From a virus, in IMG/VR virus record IMGVR_UViG_3300015171_000014, positions 1-38,206 of that record: DNA of 38,206 nt; one strand, 5' to 3'. The notes under the pieces were generated by a model that searched no databases, was not told the DNA's origin, and saw only the letters and a program-made list of their open reading frames with translations. Shown here in pieces: positions 1-7,159 of the stretch. Positions within the stretch are counted from its first letter, which is position 1. Each line of letters opens with the position of its first letter. The position numbers and the translations under genes were made by a program.

Positions 1-78
1 CGTAGGCGTAGGCGGCGGCGGCGTAGGCGTAGGCGTAGGCGGCGGCGGCGTAGGCGGCGGCGTAGGCGGCGGCGGCGC
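1..78. repeat. Triplet microsatellite, left end (GTA/GGC units)
   Basis: Uninterrupted CGTAGGC / GGCGGC units fill the first 78 bases. On the minus strand they encode Ala (GCC) and Tyr (TAC). A 21-base block at 1-21 recurs from about 28. The purity of codon use suggests recent growth by slippage rather than old protein sequence. The same repeat type fills the right end. Confidence 0.9.
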
Positions 79-565
79 GACACTTAAAAGCGACGGTTCG
101 CGCTCCCGCGCTCGCAGCTTTAACCGATTTGAGGTCGGTTGCGACCTCGCACGCCAAAGCGCAAACCTCTAGTGCATCCTTGTATTTCGGATTCACTTCG
201 CCGGCAGCGCGCAATGCCAGCGGCAGGATTTGACGGCATCCCTGCACGAGAACTTCCAGTGAAAACGCCTTCTGGTCAATCGCATCGCTGCCCAGCTGCG
301 CGATACCGACGCGGCGCATACCTTTCGTGCGCGCTTCGTCTGACGGCCAGTTCGCATCGTTCAGTCGGATTTTATAGTGACGCACTGCGCGGCCAACGCA
401 TGACGGTTCGTCGCCGTGCGGCAGGCCAAGCGCGTAATTCACGGCGGCTTCCACGCACATTTTGCCGGGGATTGGCTCGCCCATGCCTTTGACCAATCCG
501 GCGTCAATCGTTTGCAGGACTTTGCGGGCTACGGCTTCGTTCAGTTCGATTGCTTGCGTTTCCAT
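1..565 (-). CDS. Ala/Tyr/Asp-repeat phage protein, N-terminal 188 codons (continues at 38206)
   Basis: The minus-strand frame opens at ATG 565 (METQAIEL...) and stays open to base 1. A globular N-terminal part of about 165 residues (motifs GKMCVEAAVNYALGLPHGD, CVGRAVRHYKIRLNDANW) leads into an Ala-rich tract of AYAAAY type written almost only with GCC and TAC codons. The frame at base 1 continues exactly into the frame at 38206, where the tract changes to ADAAAD and ends in a C-terminal domain, giving about 245 residues in all. This architecture occurs in many phage and prophage proteins, some labelled Imm-5-like; I know no function. An SD (GAGGGAGA) precedes the start. Third gene of the leftward operon. 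It escapes ordinary ORF calling because it runs off the window. Confidence 0.8.
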   Translation of the reverse strand, partial: METQAIELNEAVARKVLQTIDAGLVKGMGEPIPGKMCVEAAVNYALGLPHGDEPSCVGRAVRHYKIRLNDANWPSDEARTKGMRRVGIAQLGSDAIDQKAFSLEVLVQGCRQILPLALRAAGEVNPKYKDALEVCALACEVATDLKSVKAASAGARTVAFKCRAAAAYAAAYAAAAYAYAYAAAAYAY

Positions 566-579
566 GCGATTCTCCCTCG

Positions 580-783
580 TTATATTAACTGACTCAAAAT
601 CCACGCGACCCCTACACACATCACCCCAATCGCCCCGAGCAGCCACCAGACCAGGGAGTCGTGGTCTACGGACTCACAGCAATACTCGCAGGGCGCGTTG
701 TTGAGTACGCTGGTGCCCGCGCATATCTGGCACGCCGTCAGCCCTTGCTGCTCCCCTGCTGCTGGATTGTTGTTGGGGGTCAT
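580..783 (-). CDS. Small membrane protein with zinc-knuckle-like cysteines (67 aa)
   Basis: The protein has two CxxC-type pairs, TACQICAG (17-24) and APCEYCCES (31-39), then one hydrophobic segment (about 46-65, WWLLGAIGVMCVGVAWILS) and a two-residue tail. It looks like a cytoplasmic zinc-binding head on a single C-terminal membrane anchor. It lies 14 bases upstream of the Ala-repeat gene and 9 bases after the 86-residue gene in the leftward operon. No family recognised. Small membrane proteins in early phage operons often act on the host, but that is only analogy. Confidence 0.7.
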   Translation of the reverse strand: MTPNNNPAAGEQQGLTACQICAGTSVLNNAPCEYCCESVDHDSLVWWLLGAIGVMCVGVAWILSQLI

Positions 784-792
784 GATTGCGCC

Positions 793-1053
793 TTAGGCGA
801 TTTGCGTGGCACGAAACGGAGCGGCCAGTTCGCGGGCCTTCCGGATGATTTCCTGCGATTCGGAAATGCGGCGCTCGGCTATTTTTACCGCAAGTTCGCT
901 CGCTTCAATCGGATCGCGGATAAAAGTGCTATCCCACGTTTTCAACTTGCGACGACCATCCGGCGTAATCAGCCACGCGCCGTTTGGCTTTCCTTGTACG
1001 GTGCGGATGCTGCCATCCTTCCAAACTTTATACCATGCCGTCATGTCGCTCAT
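793..1053 (-). CDS. Hypothetical phage protein, first gene of leftward operon (86 aa)
   Basis: The start ATG at 1053 has a strong SD (AGGAGACAGGAA). The N-terminal half (WYKVWKDGSIRTVQGKPNGA) looks like a small beta domain; the second half (about 46-80) is a charged amphipathic helix rich in Glu, Arg and Ala. The gene lies directly downstream of the leftward promoter at 1097-1126, so its mRNA should be the first and most abundant early message. No known family recognised. Confidence 0.75.
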   Translation of the reverse strand: MSDMTAWYKVWKDGSIRTVQGKPNGAWLITPDGRRKLKTWDSTFIRDPIEASELAVKIAERRISESQEIIRKARELAAPFRATQIA

Positions 1054-1096
1054 TTCCTGTCTCCTGTATTAGCGCCTGTGCGCGGTTGATGGATAC

Positions 1097-1126
1097 GTTA
1101 TACGCTTGCAATAGAGGGGTTGTCAA
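1097..1126 (-). promoter_or_regulatory. Leftward sigma70-like promoter
   Basis: On the minus strand TTGACA (1126-1121) and TATAAC (1102-1097) are separated by 18 bp, a near-consensus sigma70 promoter about 45 bp ahead of ATG 1053. The -35 box overlaps the left arm of the inverted repeat at 1116-1143. It is the only good promoter seen for the leftward operon, whose genes then overlap down to 32146. Confidence 0.7.
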
Positions 1127-1143
1127 GCGTTTTCTACAACCCC
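1116..1143. promoter_or_regulatory. Inverted-repeat operator between divergent promoters
   Basis: GGGGTTGT (1116-1123) and ACAACCCC (1136-1143) form a perfect 8-bp inverted repeat with a 12-bp centre. TTGCAA flanks it at 1106-1111 and 1144-1149. The left arm covers the leftward -35 and the right arm abuts the rightward -35, so one protein could control both promoters. The encoded 51-residue HTH protein next door is a candidate ligand (inference). Confidence 0.65.
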
Positions 1144-1171
1144 TTGCAATTATTTTCTGTTTCTGTATTAT
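1144..1171 (+). promoter_or_regulatory. Rightward sigma70-like promoter, probably leaderless
   Basis: TTGCAA (1144-1149), a 16-bp spacer and TATTAT (1166-1171) form a plausible sigma70 promoter. Transcription would begin about seven bases on, at 1178, which is the A of the ATG of the HTH gene. No Shine-Dalgarno lies between the -10 and the ATG. Confidence 0.6.
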
Positions 1172-1177
1172 GCGCGA

Positions 1178-1333
1178 ATGGACTACATCAAACAATTAGT
1201 CGCGGCGCAGAAAAGACGCAATGAAATCATTGCTCTGCGGGCGAAAGGATGGACCGGACAGCGGTTGTCCGAGAAATTCGGCGTTTCGACGCAACGGATT
1301 TATGCGATTTTGAAGGGCGCGAACGGAAAATGA
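1178..1333 (+). CDS. Small helix-turn-helix DNA-binding protein (51 aa)
   Basis: This ORF of 51 codons reads MDYIKQLVAAQKRRNEI and carries a clear HTH at about 15-46, with GWTGQRLSEKFGVS followed by the recognition-type helix TQRIYAILKG. The size and charge fit a minimal regulator or Cro-like factor. There is no SD, and the rightward promoter is placed so that mRNA begins at or near the ATG, suggesting leaderless translation. The stop overlaps the next gene's start (ATGA, 1330-1333). A role as regulator of the divergent promoters is inferred from position; the HTH itself is read from sequence. Confidence 0.7.
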   Translation: MDYIKQLVAAQKRRNEIIALRAKGWTGQRLSEKFGVSTQRIYAILKGANGK

Positions 1334-1833
1334 AAGGCAAGCCATTCTCCCGCCAAGATTCGCGCCGCGCGCATGAGCATGTGTCTGCGCTGACCGGCAG
1401 GCCCATCCCGCCCGAGATTGCAAAGAATCTAATAAAAGAGCGCAAATCATCCGGGCTACCGCGCGAACAAAAGGAACACAAGGAACAGATAAAGACCATC
1501 GTTTGGTGGGACAAGTACGCTCTGGCGCACAGTCTCGACCGGCGGCTATTGTTTGCGATCCCTAACGGCGGCAAGCGCGATTATCTTGTCGGCGCGTGGC
1601 TTAAATCGGAAGGCGTGCGTGCTGGCGTTTCTGACTTGTTCTTGATGATCCCGCGTGGGCAATATCACGGCTGCTTCATTGAAATGAAAGCCGATGACGG
1701 CGACGAACGCGCGAACCAGCAACAATTCATTGAGCTTGCTATCGAGCAAGGTTATCTCGCGTCGTTTGCATATGGTGCGGTAGAGGCTTGCGAGCGTATT
1801 CAGACCTACCTTGAATCCCCGGTCGCTCTCTGA
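1330..1833 (+). CDS. VRR-NUC domain nuclease (167 aa)
   Basis: The start is the ATG at 1330 overlapping the HTH stop; an upstream in-frame ATG at 1249 lies inside the HTH gene. Residues about 60-161 match the VRR-NUC branch of the PD-(D/E)XK nucleases: AIPNGGKR, then EGVRAGVSDLFL with D102, CFIEMKA with E118 and K120, and a Gln pair at 130-131, ending GYLASFAYGAVEACERIQTYL-like. Phage VRR-NUC proteins are thought to act as structure-specific nucleases in replication or repair, often beside SNF2 helicases, as here. The N-terminal 55 residues are charged and probably flexible. Confidence 0.88.
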   Translation: MKGKPFSRQDSRRAHEHVSALTGRPIPPEIAKNLIKERKSSGLPREQKEHKEQIKTIVWWDKYALAHSLDRRLLFAIPNGGKRDYLVGAWLKSEGVRAGVSDLFLMIPRGQYHGCFIEMKADDGDERANQQQFIELAIEQGYLASFAYGAVEACERIQTYLESPVAL

Positions 1834-1834
1834 C

Positions 1835-2041
1835 ATGAGCAAACCCAAAACAACTGAGCCGCGCCCCTGCAAAAATCCCGATTGCGGAAAAATATTCTCG
1901 CCGACACGCGGGCGCGAGAAACAGATGTACTGCTCCAAGGCGTGTAAATATACGCATTACAAGCGCAATAAAACAGAGTGGCCCCAGCCGCCGGAGCCTG
2001 CGATTGGGGGGATTTTGCGTGGGTGGATATGCAGCCGTTAG
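1835..2041 (+). CDS. Small zinc-finger protein (68 aa)
   Basis: ATG 1835 follows the VRR-NUC stop by one base; an in-frame ATG at 1811 would lie inside that gene. The sequence has a four-cysteine pattern, PCKNPDCGKIFSP then YCSKACKY, typical of small zinc ribbons that recognise nucleic acid or hold partners. The tail is Pro-rich. The end overlaps the methyltransferase start by 13 bases, so translation is probably coupled. Function unknown. Confidence 0.7.
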   Translation: MSKPKTTEPRPCKNPDCGKIFSPTRGREKQMYCSKACKYTHYKRNKTEWPQPPEPAIGGILRGWICSR

Positions 2042-2961
2042 CCATCGACCTGTTCTGCGGCCTAGGCGGCTGGTCGGAAGGCTTGCTCGCGGAAGGCTGG
2101 CAGGTTATCGGCTTCGACATCGAGCGCCACGAATACGGCGACGAAAAATACCCCGCGCAACTGGTTTTGCAAGACGTGCTGACGATCCACGGCTCGCAAT
2201 TCAAGGATGCCGCGCTCATAGTTGCCTCGCCGCCCTGCCAGGAATACAGCTACATGGCTATGCCGTGGAGTCGGGCGAAGGCTATCCGCACTGAGTACCT
2301 GTCGGGCGTGCGCGACCGCTCCAAGTTGACCGCGCTATTCGACGCCTGTTTCCGCATCCAGCGCGAGGCTTGCGAAGCGGCTGGTCGGCATATCCCGATG
2401 GTGGTTGAGAACGTGCGCGGCGCCTGTGAGTGGGTCGGGCGGTCGCGGTGGAATTATGGGTCGTTTCATTTGTGGGGCGATGTGCCGGCGTTGATGCCGA
2501 TGACGAAGGGGGTGCAGAAATTCAACCCTGATGGCACAGATCATCCGACCGGCTCATGGTTCGCTGTTGCTGATAGCAAGAATCGCGGCGCACGCGAAGG
2601 AGGTCAGAAAACCCCAGCAGGAAATTGCTCAGAGACAATGTGGAAAGACAGCCCGATTGCGAGGCTTGCTCACGCGACACCGGCAGAAATGGAACTTCAC
2701 GGCTTCAAAGTCCCCGGCTTCCGCTTCGACGGCAGCGGGAAGTCGTTTCAGACGGCGAGCGTAGCGGCTGCGGAGAATGGCGCAAAAGGCTATGTACCAG
2801 AAGGTACGCAGGCATTAGGCAAGCACGGCCATCCGCGAATCTTGCCACAGATCGTCAACAAAACCGGTTCCGGCAGCAAAGCCCGCAAAGCCGCGAGCGC
2901 GAAGATTGCGAAAATTCCGCTGCCGCTTTCGCGGTATATCGCCAGCGTGTATAAGCCATGA
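2029..2961 (+). CDS. DNA C5-cytosine methyltransferase (Dcm-like, 310 aa)
   Basis: The S-adenosylmethionine motif I reads DLFCGLGGWSEG (residues 7-18). The catalytic motif IV is ASPPCQEYS with nucleophile C70, and motif VI is VVENVRG (125-131). These are the hallmarks of cytosine-5 methyltransferases. The protein is short, and the usual target-recognition region and late motifs are hard to place after about residue 180, so its specificity cannot be read. I chose ATG 2029, which places motif I at the N-terminus as in the family. Methylation of phage DNA to evade restriction is the likely role; neighbours are a nuclease, zinc fingers and a second methyltransferase. Confidence 0.85.
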   Translation: MQPLAIDLFCGLGGWSEGLLAEGWQVIGFDIERHEYGDEKYPAQLVLQDVLTIHGSQFKDAALIVASPPCQEYSYMAMPWSRAKAIRTEYLSGVRDRSKLTALFDACFRIQREACEAAGRHIPMVVENVRGACEWVGRSRWNYGSFHLWGDVPALMPMTKGVQKFNPDGTDHPTGSWFAVADSKNRGAREGGQKTPAGNCSETMWKDSPIARLAHATPAEMELHGFKVPGFRFDGSGKSFQTASVAAAENGAKGYVPEGTQALGKHGHPRILPQIVNKTGSGSKARKAASAKIAKIPLPLSRYIASVYKP

Positions 2962-3152
2962 CCGACCGCGCCGAAGTCATGAAATTACACGCCCTTGCGC
3001 TGCCAGCCATTGGATTTTGCTACCACTGCACCGGCCAGTTATTCGGCGGGACATTTCACCCTGCCTGTAAGCGCCCGTGGCTCGAGCGCAGGGTTGCGGA
3101 TTGGGATGGGGCGGTGGCTAGGATTGCGCACGAAATAAGGGAGGGAAAATGA
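2958..3152 (+). CDS. Small Cys-containing protein between methyltransferases (64 aa)
   Basis: The gene begins by ATGA overlap with the methyltransferase stop and ends by ATGA overlap with the helicase-methyltransferase start, so it is embedded in a coupled block. It contains FCYHCTGQ (CxxC) and a downstream HPACKR, enough ligands for a single zinc site, followed by a charged helix. It may be a small accessory factor for the modification proteins, but that is only a guess from position. Confidence 0.65.
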   Translation: MTDRAEVMKLHALALPAIGFCYHCTGQLFGGTFHPACKRPWLERRVADWDGAVARIAHEIREGK

Positions 3153-5341
3153 ACGATTACGAAAAATTTCTAGCTGCAAAAGCGAAAGTCGATCCGGCAA
3201 CCGGACTGAAAACAATTCCGGAACTCAATCCGCTACTGTTCGACTTCCAGCGCGATATTGTGACGTGGGCGCTAAGACGTGGGCGCGCAGCAATCTTCGC
3301 AGACTGCGGCCTCGGCAAAACGCCGATGCAACTCGAATGGGCGAAACACGTACCCGGCGACGTTTTAATCTTGGCCCCGCTCGCAGTGGGCGCGCAGACG
3401 CAGCGCGAGGGCGAAAAATTCGACGTGCCGGCCATTTACAAACGCGATGATGGCGCGGAAATTATCACGATCACCAATTACGAAATGCTGGAGCATTTCA
3501 ACCTCGACAGATTTACGGGAGTAGTCCTAGATGAAAGCTCGATACTCAAAAGCTATGACGGAAAGACGCGCACGCAGATTATTGATGGTTTCGCGCAGAC
3601 TCCGTTCCGGCTTGCTTGCAGCGCGACTCCAGCGCCGAATGACTATATGGAGCTTGGGAATCACGCGCAATTCTTAGGCGTCATGTCCTATACCGAAATG
3701 CTCTCCATGTTTTTCGTGCATGACGGCGGCGAGACGCAGAAGTGGCGACTCAAAGGCCATGCCGAAGCCGAATTCTGGCGCTGGCTGTGTTCGTGGGCGG
3801 TGATGATTCGCAAGCCGTCAGACCTCGGATACGATGACGGCGCTTTCAAGCTGCCGGAAATGGTGATGCACGAATCTACCGTCAAAGTCGAAAATCCCTC
3901 GCAAGAATTTCTTTTCCCGATGGAAGCGCAGACCCTGCAGGAACGGCTGCGCGAACGGCGTAACACCATTGGCGAGCGCGTTGCGGATTGCGCGGCGATT
4001 GTCAACGCGACAGACAAGCCGTTTCTGGTCTGGTGCAATCTCAACGACGAATCTGAACGGCTGGCGAAGTCGATCCCCGGTGCGGTACAGGTCAAAGGCT
4101 CCGATTCGCAACAGCACAAAATCGATTCCATGATCGGATTCAGCGAAGGCCGCATCCGCGTGCTGGTAAGCAAACCGTCGATATGCGGCTACGGCATGAA
4201 CTGGCAGCATTGCAGCGATATGGCGTTCGTCGGACTGTCCGATTCCTACGAGCAATTCTATCAAGCCGTGCGCCGTTGCTGGCGTTTCGGGCAAACCAAA
4301 ACCGTGAACGTCCACGTGATTACCGCCGAAACCGAAGGCGCGGTCGTTGCCAACATCAAACGAAAAGAGGCGGACGCAATGAAAATGGCAGAGTTAATGG
4401 TTGAACATATGAAAGACCTGAACAGCGAAGCATTGAAGGGTGCGACGATCCGCAGCAAGTCGGAATACGTGCGCGACGTGAAAACCGGCGAAGGCTGGAC
4501 GCTGCATCTTGCGGATTGCGTCGAAGTCGTGAGCGAACTCGCCGATGATTCCGTGGGATTCTCCGTTTATTCCCCGCCGTTCGCCAGCCTCTACACGTAC
4601 AGCAACAGCGACCGCGATATGGGTAACTGCGCTGATGAGGCGGAATTCATGGAACATTACCGGTTCCTGGTTAAAGACATTCTCAGGGTGACAAAGCCCG
4701 GACGCCTGACCAGCTTCCATTGCATGAACCTGCCGACCACGAAAACGCACCACGGCTATATCGGAATCAGAGACTTTCGCGGCGAGTTAATCAGGATGCA
4801 CATTGAGGCCGGCTGGATATTCCACAGCGAAGTCGTGATCTGGAAAGACCCGGTGACGGCGATGCAGCGCACCAAAGCTATCGGCTTGCTGCATAAGCAA
4901 CTCAAAAAAGATTCGTGTATGTCGCGGCAGGGCATCCCAGACTACCTCGTAACCATGCGCAAGCCCGGCGACAATCCTGATCGCGTCGGCCATGCCGACG
5001 ACTTCCCGGTCGAACAGTGGCAGCAAATCGCATCCCCGGTCTGGATGGACATTAACCCAAGTGACACGCTGCAATTCAGATCCGCCCGCGAACACAACGA
5101 CGAACGGCATATTTGCCCGCTGCAGCTCGAAGTCATCCGGCGTGCGTTGCGGCTCTGGTCGAACCCCGGCGATCTCGTATTAAGCCCGTTCACCGGCATC
5201 GGCAGCGAGGGGTATATCGCCCTGCAAATGCAACGACAATTCATTGGCGCCGAACTGAAACGCAGTTATTGGGAACAGGCCTGCCGCAATCTGGGGACGG
5301 CGCGCTTGAGTATGGGCGAGTTATTCTCGGACGCCGGTTAG
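3149..5341 (+). CDS. SNF2-family helicase fused to N6A/N4C-type DNA methyltransferase (730 aa)
   Basis: The N-terminal part (about 25-400) is an SF2/SNF2 ATPase: ADCGLGKT Walker A (51-58), VVLDESS Walker B (125-131), CSAT motif III (157-160), and the motif VI stretch YQAVRRCWRFGQ (371-382). The C-terminal part (about 445-725) is an amino-methyltransferase: YSPPFASL as a DPPY-like catalytic motif (474-481), and near the end SPFTGIGSEGYIAL, an FxGxG SAM-binding motif, then FIGAELKRSYW. The order, catalytic motif before SAM motif, is the permuted beta-class layout. Such fusions occur in phages. The ATPase may translocate DNA while it is methylated, perhaps as replication-linked protection (inference). 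Confidence 0.88.
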   Translation: MNDYEKFLAAKAKVDPATGLKTIPELNPLLFDFQRDIVTWALRRGRAAIFADCGLGKTPMQLEWAKHVPGDVLILAPLAVGAQTQREGEKFDVPAIYKRDDGAEIITITNYEMLEHFNLDRFTGVVLDESSILKSYDGKTRTQIIDGFAQTPFRLACSATPAPNDYMELGNHAQFLGVMSYTEMLSMFFVHDGGETQKWRLKGHAEAEFWRWLCSWAVMIRKPSDLGYDDGAFKLPEMVMHESTVKVENPSQEFLFPMEAQTLQERLRERRNTIGERVADCAAIVNATDKPFLVWCNLNDESERLAKSIPGAVQVKGSDSQQHKIDSMIGFSEGRIRVLVSKPSICGYGMNWQHCSDMAFVGLSDSYEQFYQAVRRCWRFGQTKTVNVHVITAETEGAVVANIKRKEADAMKMAELMVEHMKDLNSEALKGATIRSKSEYVRDVKTGEGWTLHLADCVEVVSELADDSVGFSVYSPPFASLYTYSNSDRDMGNCADEAEFMEHYRFLVKDILRVTKPGRLTSFHCMNLPTTKTHHGYIGIRDFRGELIRMHIEAGWIFHSEVVIWKDPVTAMQRTKAIGLLHKQLKKDSCMSRQGIPDYLVTMRKPGDNPDRVGHADDFPVEQWQQIASPVWMDINPSDTLQFRSAREHNDERHICPLQLEVIRRALRLWSNPGDLVLSPFTGIGSEGYIALQMQRQFIGAELKRSYWEQACRNLGTARLSMGELFSDAG

Positions 5342-5405
5342 CGTCTTTTCCGCCCTGCGCGCGATTCACCCAAACCGCCTCCCGGCGCAAGCTTAATCGA
5401 ATAAT

Positions 5406-5479
5406 GGGGAATCGCTCTGTACGTTTCCCCACACAAAGCCTAGAATAAAGCCTTGAGCGCAGTAAGCCGGGCAACCGGC
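5406..5479 (+). promoter_or_regulatory. Structured intergenic leader with two inverted repeats
   Basis: The 158-bp gap after the helicase gene holds GGGGAA (5406-5411) with TTCCCC (5425-5430), a possible -10 TAGAAT (5441-5446), and a tight hairpin GCCGG-GCAA-CCGGC (5466-5479) with a GNRA-type tetraloop. A G7 Shine-Dalgarno (5486-5492) follows, seven bases before the next ATG. It looks like a promoter with operator, or a leader RNA, controlling the replication genes. No riboswitch class is matched convincingly. Confidence 0.45.
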
Positions 5480-5499
5480 AGTAAAGGGGGGGTTACGGT

Positions 5500-5724
5500 A
5501 TGACCGTATCTAACGGCGTCAAAATCCTGAACCGGCACAAGATGGACGTGCTAAGGCGCAGGCTGGATTACCTGTCGGCGCGCATTGCCAATTCCCCGAT
5601 TGATCTGTCCCACGACAAGGCCGAATTAGCCGCCTTGGGCCTGGCGCTGGATTTAATCGAGGCGCATGGGTTATGCACCACTGAAGCATTGCCCGATTAC
5701 GTCAAACCGGCGAGGAAAGCATGA
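5500..5724 (+). CDS. Hypothetical early protein upstream of replicative ATPase (74 aa)
   Basis: Start ATG 5500 has a strong SD (AAAGGGGGGG). The product is mostly helical and charged, with MDVLRRRLDYLSARI (15-29) and KAELAALGLALDLIEAHGL (41-59). The stop overlaps the ATPase start (ATGA). The position suggests a replication accessory factor; no family recognised. Confidence 0.7.
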   Translation: MTVSNGVKILNRHKMDVLRRRLDYLSARIANSPIDLSHDKAELAALGLALDLIEAHGLCTTEALPDYVKPARKA

Positions 5725-6938
5725 GCGCCGGGTTTGATGACGAAATGGCGGAAACGTCAAACGCGCCTCCGGATTGGGCGACGGAACCGCTCCCGCCCGA
5801 ATCCACGCCGAAGCCAAACGGCGCGCACCGCACCCCATTAAACACGCCGAGCGCACCCAATTCCGACGAACCGCCGGAACGCTACCACCTGGACTGGCCT
5901 GACCTCCAAAATCGCACGCCGCCGGCCCGTCGATGGGCAATAGAGGGCTGGCTTGGCATGGGTCACGCAACGCTGTTGATCGGGCAAGGCGGGATCGGCA
6001 AAACACTAGTCGCGCAGCAAATGCTGTCCTGCTTAAGCCTCGGCAGAACGTTCATCGGCCCAGATCCGGAACGCGAATTAAAGTGCTTAATGTGGGCGTG
6101 CGAAGATGACCACGACGAGTTGTGGCGCCGCCAGATCAACGTCGCCAGATGGCTAAAATGCGGCCTAGATGACTTCCAGGGCAGATTCCACCTTGAACCG
6201 CGCCAAGGACTTGATAACACAATATTAACAAGCGAATTTGGCAAACCAATCTGGACGCCGTTGCGCGAACAACTCATGCAACAGGCGCACGACTATCGCG
6301 CCGACGTGGTGTGCATCGACAATATCGGGCAGACGTTCGGCTGCAATGAAAACGTCAGGCACGATGTAACCATGTTTATCAACGGGTTATGCGGCGCGCT
6401 CCCAGGCCGCGCGATCCTGTTATTAGCCCATCCGTCGCGCAGCCAAGGCAGCGAATTCTCAGGCTCAAGCGCATGGGAAAACACCGTCAGAACCCGCATA
6501 TTTTTAGGCGCCAAACTACCGGGCGATACATCAACGGAAGACACCGACGACGCCGCCCGCGTACTCGCCAAGCGCAAAACGAATTACAGCGCAAAAGACT
6601 GGCGCAAGCTGCGCTTCGAGGATGGTCTATTAATCCCGGAAGACATTGATTCGCAAGGCGGACTGATAAACAGCATCCGCCAATCAAACGCCGAAAACAC
6701 AGTCCTAAAAGGCGTCGCCAAACTGCGCGAAATGAACAAACCCACAATGGCCGGCAACCGCAGCCCGAATTACATCCCCACGTTATTGATTGCATACGGA
6801 TTACACGATGGATTGTCGAAATCCGAACTTGCGCAAGCGCTTCGCACGCTTGAACTCGATAAGCGGCTCATTCCCGCGCATGTCGGCAAAGGCGCAGATC
6901 GGCACCCGATAATTGGCCTGATTCCGGCGGAAACATAA
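5721..6938 (+). CDS. RepA-like / AAA_25 replicative ATPase (405 aa)
   Basis: A flexible Pro-rich N-terminus (1-60) is followed by a RecA-fold ATPase: GQGGIGKT Walker A (88-95), the acidic MWACEDD segment (124-130), Walker B VVCIDNIGQ (196-204), and LLLAHPSRSQGSEFSGSS (234-251), a motif typical of phage and plasmid RepA-like hexameric helicases. The C-terminal 120 residues look like a small winged-helix region. It probably unwinds DNA at the phage origin; candidate origin repeats begin six bases after its stop. No separate primase or polymerase was found, so host enzymes probably do the synthesis. Confidence 0.82.
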   Translation: MSAGFDDEMAETSNAPPDWATEPLPPESTPKPNGAHRTPLNTPSAPNSDEPPERYHLDWPDLQNRTPPARRWAIEGWLGMGHATLLIGQGGIGKTLVAQQMLSCLSLGRTFIGPDPERELKCLMWACEDDHDELWRRQINVARWLKCGLDDFQGRFHLEPRQGLDNTILTSEFGKPIWTPLREQLMQQAHDYRADVVCIDNIGQTFGCNENVRHDVTMFINGLCGALPGRAILLLAHPSRSQGSEFSGSSAWENTVRTRIFLGAKLPGDTSTEDTDDAARVLAKRKTNYSAKDWRKLRFEDGLLIPEDIDSQGGLINSIRQSNAENTVLKGVAKLREMNKPTMAGNRSPNYIPTLLIAYGLHDGLSKSELAQALRTLELDKRLIPAHVGKGADRHPIIGLIPAET

Positions 6939-6943
6939 AATAT

Positions 6944-6989
6944 ATTGTGTGCGGGATTGTGTGCGGGGATGTTGCGGGGTTGTGCGGGG
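6944..6989 (+). repeat. Tandem iteron-like repeats (four copies)
   Basis: ATTGTGTGCGGG (6944-6955), ATTGTGTGCGGGG (6956-6968), ATGTTGCGGGG (6969-6979) and TTGTGCGGGG (6980-6989) lie head to tail. The first two are identical over 12 bp. Regularly spaced G3-4 tracts could also form a G-quadruplex on this strand. Confidence 0.75.
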
Positions 6990-7025
6990 TTGTAACAGTC
7001 CGAACGTGTTGGGGGGGGTGCGGGG

Positions 7026-7056
7026 ATGGGTAATACCCCTAAAGGGGGATACCCAT
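7026..7056. repeat. Imperfect inverted repeat (hairpin)
   Basis: ATGGGT (7026-7031) pairs with ACCCAT (7051-7056), and inside it CCCC (7036-7039) pairs with GGGG (7044-7047) around a TAAA loop. There is no T-run, so it is less likely a terminator than an origin or regulatory structure. Confidence 0.6.
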
Positions 7057-7159
7057 TCCCGCAACCACACGCCGCAAACGCATAACCGCAAAACCGCATT
7101 TGCATTCCCGCAATTTGGAAAACGATAATGTGGGAACGGACAGACAAAACCGAAAAGGT

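Larger units (their letters stand above)
6939..7159. other. Noncoding G-rich repeat region, candidate replication origin
   Basis: This part of the 259-bp gap between the replicative ATPase and the small terminase has no convincing gene. It contains tandem G-rich repeats (6944-6989), further G runs to 7025, a large hairpin (7026-7056), then oppositely oriented CCGCAA elements (about 7057-7112). Repeats beside a replication protein gene are the usual look of an iteron origin. Antisense ORFs here have low-complexity Cys/Pro/Arg sequence and were not accepted. Confidence 0.55.

Noticed and set aside
139-704. Plus-strand ORFs of 80-117 residues near the left end
   Set aside because: They oppose the Ala-repeat gene and its neighbour, which have better starts, SDs and protein-like sequence.
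5430-5479. Possible c-di-GMP-I riboswitch in the leader at 5406-5499
   Set aside because: Only the 3' half has a loose likeness; the 5' helix and second hairpin do not form by eye. Left as a structured leader to test.
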